From: Berghia stephanieae
Taxonomy: Eukaryota > Mollusca > Gastropoda > Nudibranchia > Aeolidiidae
NCBI GenBank assembly: GCA_034508935.3
Contig: CM067447.1
Span: forward strand, 31,627,098-31,691,097
DNA: 64,000 nucleotides
Direction of reading: 5' to 3'
Within the stretch, counting starts at the first letter, position 1; the number at the start of each line of letters is the position of its first letter. The position numbers and the translations under genes are program-made. Shown here in pieces: positions 10,143-21,285 of the stretch. The notes under the pieces were generated by a model. That model searched no databases. It saw nothing but the letters and a program-made list of their open reading frames with translations, and was not told the origin of the DNA.

Positions 10143-11631
10143 TAAAGAAACCAATGTTCAAGTTAAACTTTGCACTGCCAAGACAAGATGAATTTTTTTT
10201 ATGACAATAAGACACTTACTCCGGGGAACTGGTTAAGAAAAGGAAGTTATATAATTTATCCCTTTATTATGTGATTTTTCCAAGGCAGATAACCTGACGT
10301 TTAGAACAGATAAGTCTGCACATTTTCACACTCTTTGTATTTTTCTATGTTTGCTCGGCATAACTAATGTTCAAAATTATTATTCTGGCAATTCTGCTTT
10401 CATAATGGTTGCGCTACACATGCTCCAGTTCGTCCAGTGCCTTTGTTTATAAATGTTAACTACTTTATGGCATTCTTCCTTTGTGTTCTCTTGTTGTAGA
10501 TCTTGATGGTAATGACATGTTCAAAGGTCGATGATTATGGTTAAATGCCCAACACCAAGACATTCAAATAAAAAGTCTAATTCCAAGTTTCAGTCTTGTA
10601 CTTGTAGTTTTAACAGCTAATTATTTTTTTGAAAAATCCAGATCCAAACCAATCTCTATAGTCAGCCAGTTTCATGTATGTAAAATCATTCCGGTCAATT
10701 TTTAGCACAAGACTAACAAGGATATTGCGCTATAACAGTGTTTTGTATCATTTCTTAGGACGTAAGGCACAGATAGGAATGATGCTGAAAACTGGTGAGA
10801 ATCGCTTTTCAAATCTTTAACTTAAAAGCTAGGGGAAGACCCCCCAGCCCCCTTCTCGGTCTTTTTATGTGTGTGGGGGGGGGGGGGGGGGGGGGTCGTA
10901 CTTTGACACTTTGGAGATCCGACATTTTGTTTGTATGGCACAACTGTAACTTGCAGGGTAAAAGCTACCTCTTAATCGATCTCATATTTTCGTTCTTTTT
11001 ACTTTTTTTTCTTGAACAGCTTATTGACAAACGATCTGGCATTTAGTAATGGGGGAAGGATAATATTATCCGCCAAAGCTAGCCAAGTAGTGCGGTCAAA
11101 AAAGCGAATATTAAATATTTAGAAACAAATAGATGTTGGTGTTCTTAAAATTGTCTTATTTGTAGATTTAATGGTGTCAAAGTAAAACTCTTGTCCTTGG
11201 GTAGGAAGGTCGTGTGTTCGGATTCGGGTGGACTTTTTTTTCCTTCTTCTCTTGGATCTCGTGTTAACATTCCTTTATTTTATTTATTTTTTTTTTTGTA
11301 CACAGAAGCTAAAATGTATTTAAAGTGACGTCATTACCATCCTAGTTTTTGGCAATATTTAGCGTAAGCGTCCGTCCAGTTTTTGTTGCTGCACTGCGCC
11401 AGCTAGTTTCTTGGACCCCAAGCTGCACCATAGGTGAGTGAGCTGCACTGTGGAGAGTTTTCACAGGGACATATAATGGTAATTAAGAGGGTCACGGTGG
11501 AAATACATGTATAGGTCCATTTTTAGGGTGCAGACATTTGTAAAACAAAATGGAACAGCATAGCTATAGGTGTCGCTGAAAACACCCATGCCGTGAATAT
11601 GGCGGAAAATTTTATTTATTTATATATTATT

Positions 11632-11662
<31 letters not shown>

Positions 11663-12042
11663 TAACACAATCTTTTTGACACGTTTAATTAATTTATTTT
11701 TATTTTTTATTTTTAGTGTTATCATAAACCGCCAGGGTGCCTTTCTACCGTATTGACCTAGTCGACCACTCCTTTTAGCTAGTCATGGAAGGAATGTGCG
11801 AGTCACATGTGATAAGGCGTCCCGTTTGCCTTAACTTTCGCTCTGCGACCTAGCCTAGGACTTCATAATAATATAGATGTCGCTGGACCTAGCCTAAGGC
11901 GAGCCGACGAAAGGCTAGGTCGACCTATATTTCTTGGCTCGATTCAATCGGGCTGTGCAATTTTGCTTTCCATTTCAGGTAGGAGTGAAGGATAGCAAAA
12001 TGCATTTGATTTTTATTTGGCGATTTAATTGGTAAAATAAAA
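10143..12042. other. No gene seen; two poly-G tracts
   Basis: G runs lie at about 10873-10897 and 11641-11662. 'gtcgtgtgttcggattcggg' at about 11209 is reminiscent of a SINE box B region, but no head was identified. A small hairpin (GGACCTAGCC with GGCTAGGTC) lies at about 11886-11924. Confidence 0.4.
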
Positions 12043-12275
12043 GGATTCAATAGTCTGATGCACCTAGAACTTTTTCACATGACATGTGATCAGAATGTAT
12101 AAAATTCAAAACATGATCAGATTTATTATGATTTTCTCCTCTGGGTACACTTTTATGTTCGTCGGAGAAGTATTTCATAAGGGCGTCCGCCAGTGTACCG
12201 ATAGTTTAGAGCCAGTTATTAAGTTTCTATGCGTCATTACGAGGGAAGTGACGTCACGATTGATGAAGCCTATTC
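12043..12275 (+). repeat. Left arm of a 4.7-kb-spaced inverted repeat
   Basis: The whole arm matches, in reverse complement, 16480-16782 at roughly 85-90% by eye. Shared words include 'cataagggcgtccgcca', 'gatagtttagagccagtta' and 'cgagggaagtgacgtcacga'. The right arm carries about 70 extra bases. The arms could be termini of a large element or two opposed copies of a MITE. Confidence 0.65.
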
Positions 12276-13097
12276 GTATGTGTTAATTTTTATTATGAAT
12301 TTTATGTGCCTGTGCGCACGCACTCAATATTGTTCAAAGAAGCTCTTACTCTTATGAACTATTTATAGCTAGCCTAGCCCTGCAATTTACAGGCAAAGCA
12401 TTGCTATCGTACGACCGGTGGTAGTGGTAACCAGCCGCGTGATGTGTTGAAAGCGGGCGGGCTAACTTGACACTGTGTAATCGTGATACCTAGTAGTATT
12501 CAGCAGACGACCTATCGTCTTGGTGCCTGTGCGGCTGAACTTGTAGCAAGCGCGCGTGTAGTACCACGGTTGCGATCGTTGAACGAATGTAGCCTCGCCT
12601 AGTAATATGTTGTGATATTCAGTCACTGGCTTTGTGTGCGTGTGTATTTGAATCACGAGTGCCTAACAAGTTAGGCGAAGGCTACACGACGTCAGCTTTG
12701 CCTTAATTGAATTGTACGTGATTGTGCGCATGGTCAACGTGATGCGGGCTGTGTGTTATTCAGTGCGTGAAATATTATATTGACGCGATGGCTTCAATTA
12801 CATTCCGTGTTAAATTGATTTAACGCAAGGTTTGTATTGAGGTCTATCAATGTGAAAAGTATATGTCTGTTGTACAATTCTGGAAAGGAGACTAGAACAA
12901 GCGATATGTGACTAACAAACAAAATTCAATACATTGATGACGTCACGGCTGCATGCGATCTTATGCGATTTAGGCAATTAGTCTACCTTTCCATTGTTGA
13001 TTTTAAAACTTACCTGCTCCACAAAAATGTTATGATCACCCATTTATTTTTTTTTTTTTCATTTCTTTTTCTTTCTATCTTTTTCTTTTTTTTTTAC
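12276..13097. other. No gene seen
   Basis: Moderately GC-rich stretch, for example 'gaaagcgggcgggctaac' near 12449, without a supported exon. A T/C-rich tract begins near 13046. Confidence 0.35.
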
Positions 13098-13595
13098 TCG
13101 CTGTGCCTTCTACCCACCAACTCCCCATTCTTGTTTTCCTTCTCCATGTCGCTCTGTCTTTGTTCTGGATTGAGATTATTGGTTTGTTTGTTTTTTTCTC
13201 TGGTCCTGTCGGGGATCCTTACCTGAGAGGGAGACAGTCAAATGTATAGTTGGGTTGTTTTTGTTTTTTTTTGAGAGATGATTTTTTTTCTTGTTATCCA
13301 CTTCTTTGGTCATTAGTTGTTTTTAAAAATATATATATTGTACTTTGTAAGAATTTGAGAATGTTCTTCTTAGTGGGATCATTTGCTTGTGCCTGGATGG
13401 GACTTTTGTACTTTCAAGTTAGGACTAATGATGGATTGATCGTGGACTTTCCTGTTTCCTATTCCTATTTAATTTGAATCCAGTCCTCTTTGTCCTCCTT
13501 ATCTTTGTTGTTTTTAACATCAGACCTGCAACTTTTCCCTTCTCCTTTTTTTACTGGCCTGAAATGACCTAAAAGTGTCGCAAAACAAACAATTC
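13098..13595 (+). mobile_element. S1 retroposon, old diverged copy
   Basis: The S1 landmarks appear in order but mutated: 'gagagggagacagtcaaatg' (about 13226), 'gagagatgatttttttt', 'cttagtgggatcatttgctt', 'gcctggatgggactttt', 'tactggcctgaaatgacc' and 'agtgtcgcaaaac'. It is close to the old copy at 35860-36408, suggesting an older S1 subfamily. Confidence 0.6.
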
Positions 13596-13696
13596 TTTCT
13601 TTTTTTTATATAATGTCATATATTTTTATTTTGAAAAATTAAATCCGGACATTAAAAATAATTATAATTAGACTTTAAAATGAATATGTCGCGGTC

Positions 13697-13752
13697 TCTC
13701 CCCCCCCCCCCTCTCTCTCTCTCTTTGTGTGTGTGTGTGTGTGTGTGTGTGT
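13697..13752. repeat. Compound C / CT / GT microsatellite
   Basis: A C run, then CT repeats, then GT repeats, back to back. Confidence 0.9.
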
Positions 13753-14174
13753 CGTTGATTACTTTGCGTTTCTTTTTCTTTTTATCAAAAATGATATTGG
13801 CACGATTACTTTGTTCGGAGGGTTTAGTTCTCGATACGGTTAACTTTCTACGGAGTACAACTGAACTGTTGACACGGCGACTATAGATAGTATTTGACTT
13901 ATTCACTGTTGCTGTTTATAGTTAATAAAGCCACTGAGATTGTAAATATTGATTCGGAGCGATTCAAATGCACATTTCTATGGATCCGTCTTGAAACTTG
14001 GAAGGTTGCGCTTGAATCACGATGGAGACACTGTTACTTGAGCTTACTTTTTTCTTGTCGCGGACTGACTTGAAAAGGAGGCGCCGATCAAATATGTGTG
14101 AATGGACGATGATGTACTTAATACAATTGGCACGAGTAATATATTTTTGTTGGGGGGGGGGGGGGGTATGATTA

Positions 14175-15269
14175 CAGTGCAACCCTGGGTAACGACATCG
14201 CCCGGGACCGGAAAATTATGTCGTTATCCAGGGGTGTCGTTATTCCGGGTTTTCAAGATGGCGGCAAAAGGCGTGTTGAGGCCCGTGATTACAGTGCCTG
14301 AGAGAAATCACGTCTCAAAAACCTAAGAATGTGTATTTCTCCTGTTTACAAAGGGTTTAACAGTTAACTCTCCAATGTGTGTTATCATTGTTTTGATCGT
14401 AAACAGTGCCCGAATGCCATTTGACGAAACTAAAAGTAAATAATAAAAATCAAGTGCCAACATGATAATAACACACAAGAACACAGATACACGCATTTAG
14501 TTTTGGTTTTAATTCAAGTCAAATCCATGCGATACTACTGTTGATGGGTTTTGTTGAATACCAAACATTTTACTTAAGTGCATCAAAATTCACAAACACT
14601 TAAACATTAGTAGATCTACATCTTTGGATTTAAAAAAAAAACAAAACAAAAACAAAAACAAAAAAAAAAAACAACAAAAAACAAATAAAAACCTATTATT
14701 AGCCACAAGATAAAATTTGGACTGATGTTTTTAGAGAAACAACTGATTGTTTAAATGAAAAGAATAAAGTGAAGAGGATGTTATTGTATTCTCCGCTATT
14801 CCAACATACCATAAGACCAGAAATATCCACAATTGCCCCCATTGGTCACGGCATTGCTTGTTACCCTCCACTGACCTCAGACAGGTAGCTAACATGGAAA
14901 GTTAATGGACTCTTGAGAGTTCCATCCACTGATAAATTTCTTTTGCTGTGGTTCCATATGAACAAGTGCTGGTTCCATGCAGTGTAGTAAACATGTGTTC
15001 TGATTGGTCGGTAACAACGCGATCTCATTGGGAGAGGGGAGGAGGCGTTTTTTATAAGTTAAGACTACGAGATGACGATGGTCGGTTACCAAGCATCGGT
15101 ACCAACTGCCTATTATTGTCAAAACGATGTCGCTAAACAGGGGTTTTACTAAAATGTATGTCGCTATTTGGGGTTTTTTTATAACTAAGAACATGGCAAA
15201 ACAAATCGGGACCAATGTCGCTATCCAGGGGTTGTTATTCAGGGGTGTCGTTATCCAGAGATTGCTATG
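14175..15269 (+). mobile_element. Pogo/Tigger-like non-autonomous DNA element
   Basis: The left end CAGTGCAACCCTGGGTAACG and the right end (gtcgttatccagagattgc, minus strand) form imperfect terminal inverted repeats of about 22 bp, with TA on both outer sides (14173-14174 and 15270-15271). Short sub-repeats of the type GTCGTTATCCAGGGGTGTCG recur near both ends (about 14220 and 15210-15258), as in pogo/Tigger-type termini. No transposase frame survives inside. An A-rich tract lies at about 14630-14690. The family assignment is inferred from terminal sequence only. Confidence 0.55.
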
Positions 15270-15284
15270 TATTTACACGGTTAC

Positions 15285-15545
15285 TATTTACATAGTATTG
15301 AATTTATGAAGCAGTTACTGCTAAATGTTTGTTGCGCACTGTATTTCAAATTTGAACTTTATTTCAGTATAAGTATTTTACATGTGGCTTTTGTGCTCAA
15401 TACATCAAAACTATACCTACAGTAGAACCTCATGTGGCGAGGACAATGCTCCTAGTAATATTAATATGCTCATGCCATTAGCCCTCTCCCCTCGTTTTCC
15501 CAAACGATGTCACCGTGTCGATGAAAGTAACCGTGCCAGTTACAT
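15285..15545 (+). repeat. Dispersed repeat R, copy 1
   Basis: Shares 'acatcaaaactatacc', 'atgtggcgaggacaatgctc', 'cctcgttttcccaaacgatg' and 'gtaaccgtgcca' with 17430-17650 and 17800-18005, in the same order. Confidence 0.5.
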
Positions 15546-15594
15546 TTGACATTACACAGCTACGTTTACAGTACCCCACGCAGGATATCGCTTT

Positions 15595-16125
15595 CTGGGT
15601 GGGGTTCCTGGCCTCCCCATAGTGGGCAGGGAGGCACTTACTGTGTCTTCTATCCTCTTATATCTTCCAACTCACTCTCTGTCTTTGTCTTGGAATCAGA
15701 CTACTTGGTTTTGTCCTGGCCCTGGCCGGATACTCTAGCTGAGAGGGAAACAGTCAAATGTATAGTTAGTTTTGGGAGATGATATTTTTTCCCTTGTAAA
15801 TCATTTCTCTGTTATGCATTGTGTTATGCTTTCTTTATATTATATACGATTTGTAAAACATTTGAGTGTATTCCTCTTAGTGGGGACCTGTGCTTGTGTC
15901 TGGATGAGACTTTTAGTGATCTCAAACTAAGTACTTTGATAGTGTGCTCTTGGAATTTACACCTGTTTCTTATTTGAACCAATTCCCCTTTGTCTTACCT
16001 TTTCTTGGGTGCTTTAATTGTAATTCTAGAACTTTTTACTATCCCATTTTCTTCCTTTTACTGGCGCTGATATGACCTTAATGTGTTGCAAGTGCCGTAA
16101 AACCCTTAAAAACAACAAAAACAAA
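15595..16125 (+). mobile_element. S1 retroposon, full length with perfect TSD (reference copy)
   Basis: 531 bp flanked by the perfect 14-bp duplication CAGGATATCGCTTT (15581-15594 and 16126-16139). The 5' end is CTGGGTGGGGTTCC, as in the copies at 46155, 53311 and 53887. The 3' end has a stem-loop (GGCGCT near 16065; this copy reads AGTGCC on the other arm), then 'gtaaaacccttaaaaacaac' and an A/C-rich tail. Long target duplications and an A-rich tail indicate target-primed reverse transcription. The constant 5' end argues for a SINE-like unit rather than a truncated LINE. No clear box A is seen; GGTTCCTGACC near the 5' end resembles a box B only loosely, so the source RNA is unknown. Confidence 0.85.
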
Positions 16126-16139
16126 CAGGATATCGCTTT

Positions 16140-16479
16140 TCTTTTCTTTGTTTCTTTCTTTTTTTTAACACCCAACACAACACATCTAGCCTGTATTGTT
16201 GTCGTTTTATATTGCTGTATTGTTTTTGTTCTAATTTTTCCCTTTTCAGCAATTACCATTTTATTTATTTATTTGTTCATTTGGGTTAAGTTCCGTATTC
16301 CCATATATCCCAAACGATTTATCATCGAACACTTTTATTTTACTATTAGTATTTGTATACGGCCAAGACCAGGTGACGGCTGGAAAGTACTCTAAATAAA
16401 ACGAAGTTGACGTCACTCAAGCCTTTGTTATTGGTTTTTATTTGCTTGTTTGTAATTTTTTGTCATCCGCGTTTATGAG
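16140..16479. other. No gene seen
   Basis: T-rich intronic sequence between an S1 copy and an inverted-repeat arm. Confidence 0.4.
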
Positions 16480-16782
16480 GAATAGGCTTCAACAGTCGTG
16501 ACGTCACTTCCCTCGTAATGGCGCATAGTTACTTAGTAACTGGCTCTAAACTATCGGAACAATGGCGGACGCCCTTATGAAATATTTCTCCGACGAGCAT
16601 AAAAGTGTATCCAGAGAAGAAAGACATTATAAATATGATCATGTTTTGACTTTTATACATTCTAATCACATGACATATGAAAAGTTCTAGCCAGCATGAG
16701 GAATAAAAAAGTACCGATTTTCTTTGTTTAGAACCACGCTGCTCGCCGTTGCTGGGCGACGTGACATCAGACTATTGAATCC
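16480..16782 (-). repeat. Right arm of the 4.7-kb-spaced inverted repeat
   Basis: Reverse complement of 12043-12275, with an additional segment of about 70 bp ('aaccacgctgctcgccgttg' and flanks, about 16690-16765) that is absent from the left arm. Confidence 0.65.
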
Positions 16783-16903
16783 AATTCTCACTAAACTGTA
16801 TTACCAGACTATAAACGTGCAAGGTTACACGTCGTTTTGTGTGTTTGTTCTTAGCCAAACGCATACTTTCTATACTTGATTTGCGTGACGCCATGTAGTA
16901 TGC

Positions 16904-17143
16904 TGTACCGATAGCTCAGTTGGTAGAGCACTTGCTTCATACACAAAGGGACCCAGATGGATCCCGGGTGCGTTGGAGAGATTTTTTTTCTGACCCCCTG
17001 TCCACCTAGAGTGATTAAGTAGCTGGGTCTTTGAGATCTGGCGGGAAGTACTTTGCGATAGACTAGCGTCCTATCCAAAAGGTCCGTTTCCCGCTGTAGA
17101 AACCGGGATAAACTCCGGCTCCATGAGCCTCATGGCTCTGAAG
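16904..17143 (+). repeat. T1 tRNA-derived SINE, best-preserved copy
   Basis: Head: 'gtaccgatagctcagttggt' then 'agagcacttgcttca' (box A and D-arm-like), and 'gatggatcccgggtgcg' as a box B-like T-arm. The body follows: 'ctgtccacctagagtgatt', 'gggtctttgagatctggc', 'cctatccaaaagg', 'ctccatgagcctcatggc', ending in 'ctctgaaggacac'. No poly-A tail is seen. A host tRNA gene is unlikely because the acceptor stem does not pair and the homology extends about 170 bp past the tRNA-like part. Confidence 0.75.
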
Positions 17144-17254
17144 GACACATGGTGTGACGTGTGAGTCGGGCATTGGTTTAGAATTTGATTGTCTCAAGTG
17201 TTGTGTACAACTTCACAAGTAGGTAACGCGACTGTTATGTACATATTGTTTTAT

Positions 17255-17650
17255 GGAATAAATAGTGTTGGTTGGTGGGAATGGATATGTCTTCTAAAAC
17301 GAAAGACTATTGACACTGTTACTATCTGTGACAAGATTATTATTTACGTAGTATTTGTGGAACAAATATGTACAATTAACGTGATTACTATTTTTAGTTT
17401 AGGATTTTGGTTATTGACACGGAGTATTGAATTTGTAAATCAGAAACTGTTGCGTTTAAAATTTTAATTTTATTTCAAAGATGTAGCATTTTATATTTGA
17501 CTTATGCGTTCAAAACGTCAAAGCTATATCTAGAGTGTAAATTGATGTGGCGAGGACATTGCTCGTGTCATTACCATTCGCTCACTCCCTTGTTTTCCCA
17601 ACCGATGTTATTCTGTGTTGACTGAAGTAAACGTGCGATATGTTTGTATT
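17255..17650 (+). repeat. Dispersed repeat R, copy 2
   Basis: Adjacent, diverged direct duplicate of 17690-18050. Shared words include 'gttggtgggaatggatat' against 'gttggtggccaattggat', 'gagtattgaatttgtaaa' and 'gaggacattgctcgtg'. Confidence 0.5.
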
Positions 17651-17689
17651 TGCACACTACTATCACTTTCCCTCAATGAGGATGTAGTT

Positions 17690-18050
17690 ATTGTACACTG
17701 GTGGTTGGTGGCCAATTGGATATATCTCTTTCAAATTGAAGACTGTTGACATTGGGATTTATGTTATTGACATGGTTACTGTCTATGGAGTATTGAGTTT
17801 GTAAAACACTCAATGTTAAATGTGTATTTGCGTTCAAAACATCAAAGCTATAGTGTAAACTCACGTGCCCAGGACATTGCTCATAGCTAGTCATTATGAT
17901 ATGTGTAGTAAATACCATTCGCACACCCCTTCGTTTTCCCAACGATGCCACTCTTGTGTTGACCACAGATAAGTGAGTTTATGGTGTTGACAAGTAACCG
18001 TGCGAAATGTTTGTAATTACTTCCACACTGTTATCTCTACATCCCAGTAT
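17690..18050 (+). repeat. Dispersed repeat R, copy 3
   Basis: Second half of the R tandem pair. 'ggacattgctcatagc', 'taccattcgcacac' and 'cgttttcccaacgatgcc' match copy 2, and it has small insertions of its own. Confidence 0.5.
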
Positions 18051-19348
18051 AAAGTATTAGCACGCAAATGTCGTCTTGTGCAAATAGCAAAATATAAATA
18101 GTTTTTATAATTGCTGTATTGTTTTTAATACGATTATCCTTCGCTTTTAAGGCGCACGACCGTTTTTATTATTTATTAATAGGATAGAGAGTCGTAATGT
18201 CACACTTTTCTCTTTTCCTGTTCAAAACTCCCTGGAAGTGTGTAACCAGTCCTCCGGACAATATTGAATGTGAATAGGTTACATTAGTTGGCATAACTAT
18301 TTTAGTAGCAGGATTTATAAGCAACTATGATCTTTATTGAAGACCAGCATTTATTTATGCTAGAAGATAAGATGCCATCTTTCTGAAATTAGATCAGTTG
18401 CACAAGATATGTATCCAGTCCTCCTGAATTCTGATTTTACACTTCTAATCAGTTTGGAACCAGTATTTTGACATCACACTTTCGCTAATTTTTAAAAATT
18501 ATTATTATTATTCTTTTATTTAAATTAAGTCGTACATTTTCTATACCCCTTAAGATTTATCGACCACGTTTATATCATTAGTATTAGCATACGGCCGCGA
18601 CATTCAAGCAGGTGGTGAATTAATTGCAAATCACATGTTCTATTCCGTTGACGGGTGTGGTTTTCTCCTCAGTGTATTTCTATCATTGATTAGTAATTTA
18701 GTGTCATTGCATTTTTTATCACCTCCAATTTAAATGCTAATGATAACAATCTTTATTTCACTCGAGCTAACACCACGTGACCGCAAAACAAAGCGTAAAG
18801 GATATATTACAGGACGTGCGAAATATCGAACATGCTTTGAAAAAGTTAGAGACAATTATAAGGTGCGCTTGGGCATACTTTGCACTGGAAATTGCATTTG
18901 GGATTTTTAACTATTTATTTTTGTTGACAAATAGATACGTTTGCAGCACCATTCTGAAAAAGAAAAAAAGCGCGTTCCCAATTTTGATGTCAACAAAATA
19001 AAAGTCTGACTTGTACTGTCTTGTACTGTTACATAGTGTAGCCTACTTGTCAATCGACATTTATATTGGTCTTTAATTGTAATGATGATGATGATGATCA
19101 TGATGGTGAGGAGGAGGACGATGATGAAGAAACAGTTACATGGGTTCTTGCTTTGGCGTTATCGATTTCATTTTATTGACTACGTTACTGGCGTGCTTTT
19201 TCGATATCATAATCTCGATTCCCTAACGTAGTCTGTATGCGTGACGCATTATTGGAAGTGCCTTATATTGGTGGACCTCGGATTCAATGAGGTCAGCTGG
19301 TCGATTTTCGTTATATCCGCGTTCTCATTGAATACATCACTTTTATTC

Positions 19349-19349
<1 letters not shown>
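18051..19349. other. No gene seen
   Basis: AT-rich intronic sequence. A short ATG run lies at about 19083-19100. No element was recognised. Confidence 0.4.
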
Positions 19350-19397
<48 letters not shown>

Positions 19398-19454
19398 CAG
19401 TGTAGTAGTAGTAGTAGTCAGTGTAGTAGTAGTAGTAGTCAGTGTAGTAGTAGT

Positions 19455-19501
<47 letters not shown>

Positions 19502-19547
19502 CAGTGTAATAGTAGTAGTAGTAGTAGTCAGTAGTAGTTTTAGTAGA
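19350..19547. repeat. TAG trinucleotide array with CAGTG interruptions
   Basis: Blocks of TAG units are separated by 'tcagtg' at fairly regular distances (about 19396, 19418, 19438 and 19500), giving a weak higher-order period of about 20 bp. Confidence 0.9.
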
Positions 19548-19649
19548 GAACTCACTTGAAAGATTGGGCATTTTTAAAGTCTCCCAAATCTATAGCTTGT
19601 CCAGCTTGATCGCAAACTTGAGTTTGACTTCCTAAAACTGGCGTGCTAG

Positions 19650-19676
19650 CCCCCCCCCCCCCCACCCCCACCACAC

Positions 19677-19722
<46 letters not shown>
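19650..19722. repeat. Poly-C followed by CA microsatellite
   Basis: A C run at about 19650-19663, then CA repeats to about 19722. Confidence 0.95.
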
Positions 19723-19727
<5 letters not shown>

Positions 19728-20401
19728 TTGATATAATTGAAAATAGTCAGCATACACCACAGATAAATGAGAGGGGCATACACTGAACTTTTGGATTTAA
19801 CGAAATCCGGTCGTTTTAGTTTTGGCGATTTTGTTTCCGTGTTTTATTGTAATTTTACGGGAACTCAGACAAGGAGTGTTTATCTCCACAATCTGGTGTA
19901 AGTGCCAGCAGATTCACTGCCGTCACCACCACATGCAGATTCACTGCCGTCGCCACCACATGTTACCATAATTTGTATTTTATGAGTGACAAAAACTGGA
20001 AGCAGCAGCGGCATCAACAACAGCAATAGGATCTGATGAATGCACAGCCCATGTCTATCCACAGCCTTCTTAAACAATAATTAATGATGGGTGCACTCTA
20101 TATTCACGTGGCATTTCGAACCCCACCCCGGCCTCCAATCGGGTCATCGTTCAAGTGTTGGTTTATGCCAGATGCTCTGTGACAACTGTGTCAACAACTT
20201 GCCTTAAAATGACCTAGACGTCTAGCTGAAATTTAAAGATTAAATCTGTGGTTTGATTTTCTCTAAATCATAGATTTAATATTAATGGAATAAGCAGTAT
20301 TTTGTTATATTCACACCGTTCTGATGATGTAATATTATCGATCGGAATTGTATCGTTGGATATTGCTCTAATATGAATACTTTTGAAATGAAATTGATTC
20401 T

Positions 20402-20404
<3 letters not shown>
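19723..20404. other. No gene seen
   Basis: Contains a short direct repeat: 'gcagattcactgccgtc' at about 19907 and 19935 ('caccaccacatgcagattca' versus 'cgccaccacatgtt'), making a 28-bp tandem pair. No coding support. Confidence 0.4.
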
Positions 20405-20473
<69 letters not shown>

Positions 20474-20483
20474 CCCCCCCCCA
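20405..20483. repeat. CT microsatellite and poly-C
   Basis: About 65 bp of CT followed by a C run. Confidence 0.95.
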
Positions 20484-20599
20484 TATTATTATCATTTTTT
20501 TTTAAAACGTTTATGTATCAAGATAATATATCTGATTCAGCTCTGCCTATTTAAAAGAAAGATTTTTTTAGTGTCATTAAACAAAACAAAAAAAAAGTG

Positions 20600-20806
20600 C
20601 TGGGTGGGGTCTTTTGCCTCCCATAGTGGGCAGACAGCCCACATGCTGTATATTCTATCCCCTAAATTTGTCTTCAAACTTGCTTTCTTGTCTTTGTCTT
20701 GGAATGGGATAGCTTGGTTTTGCTCTGGCCCTGGACGGAGTCCTTGGCTGGGAGGGAACAAGTCAATGTAGAATTATAGTTTTTGGAGATGATATTTTCT
20801 TTGTAA

Positions 20807-20808
<2 letters not shown>
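20600..20808 (+). mobile_element. S1 retroposon 5' part, ending in an expanded CT array
   Basis: Starts CTGGGTGGGGTC and follows S1 through 'ggagggaacaagtcaatgt' and 'ttgtaaatcatctctctc'. In other copies this last word is ATCATCTCTCTG and S1 continues; here CT repeats run on to about 20875 and the rest of S1 is missing. Confidence 0.75.

Positions 20809-20875
<67 letters not shown>
20809..20875. repeat. CT microsatellite seeded inside S1
   Basis: Continuous with the S1 internal word ATCTCTCT; see the S1 copy immediately to the left. Confidence 0.9.
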
Positions 20876-20877
<2 letters not shown>

Positions 20878-21211
20878 GGGTGGTTGGATGGGAGCATCAC
20901 CCTTGAATCGTATACCTATGATGTTCGCATGGGTGTACGATCCAATAGTGATGTCGTTTCTTCTTCTCTTTACTTGCCTATCCTGCTTCTTTGGTTTGTG
21001 ATTGTATTTTTGACAGGGGATATTTTTTTTTTCTGTAAATCTTCTGCCTGTTTGTTCTTGGTTATTTATAATTTAGCTTATGATATCTTTAGGTTATGAT
21101 TTTGATTGACATTTGTACTATTTTTGTTAGATTGCTTGTTTTTTTGTTTCAGCGGTCTCTCATATAACCTCAATTGTGTTGGAAGAGACTTAAAGTAACA
21201 AACAAAAAAAA

Positions 21212-21212
21212 A

Positions 21213-21281
<69 letters not shown>
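21212..21281. repeat. CT microsatellite
   Basis: About 70 bp of CT with one early phase break. Confidence 0.95.

Positions 21282-21285
<4 letters not shown>

Noticed and set aside
16904-16980. A host tRNA gene
   Set aside because: Box A and box B-like words are present, but the acceptor stem does not pair, and homology to other copies extends about 170 bp beyond the tRNA-like part. It is a SINE head.
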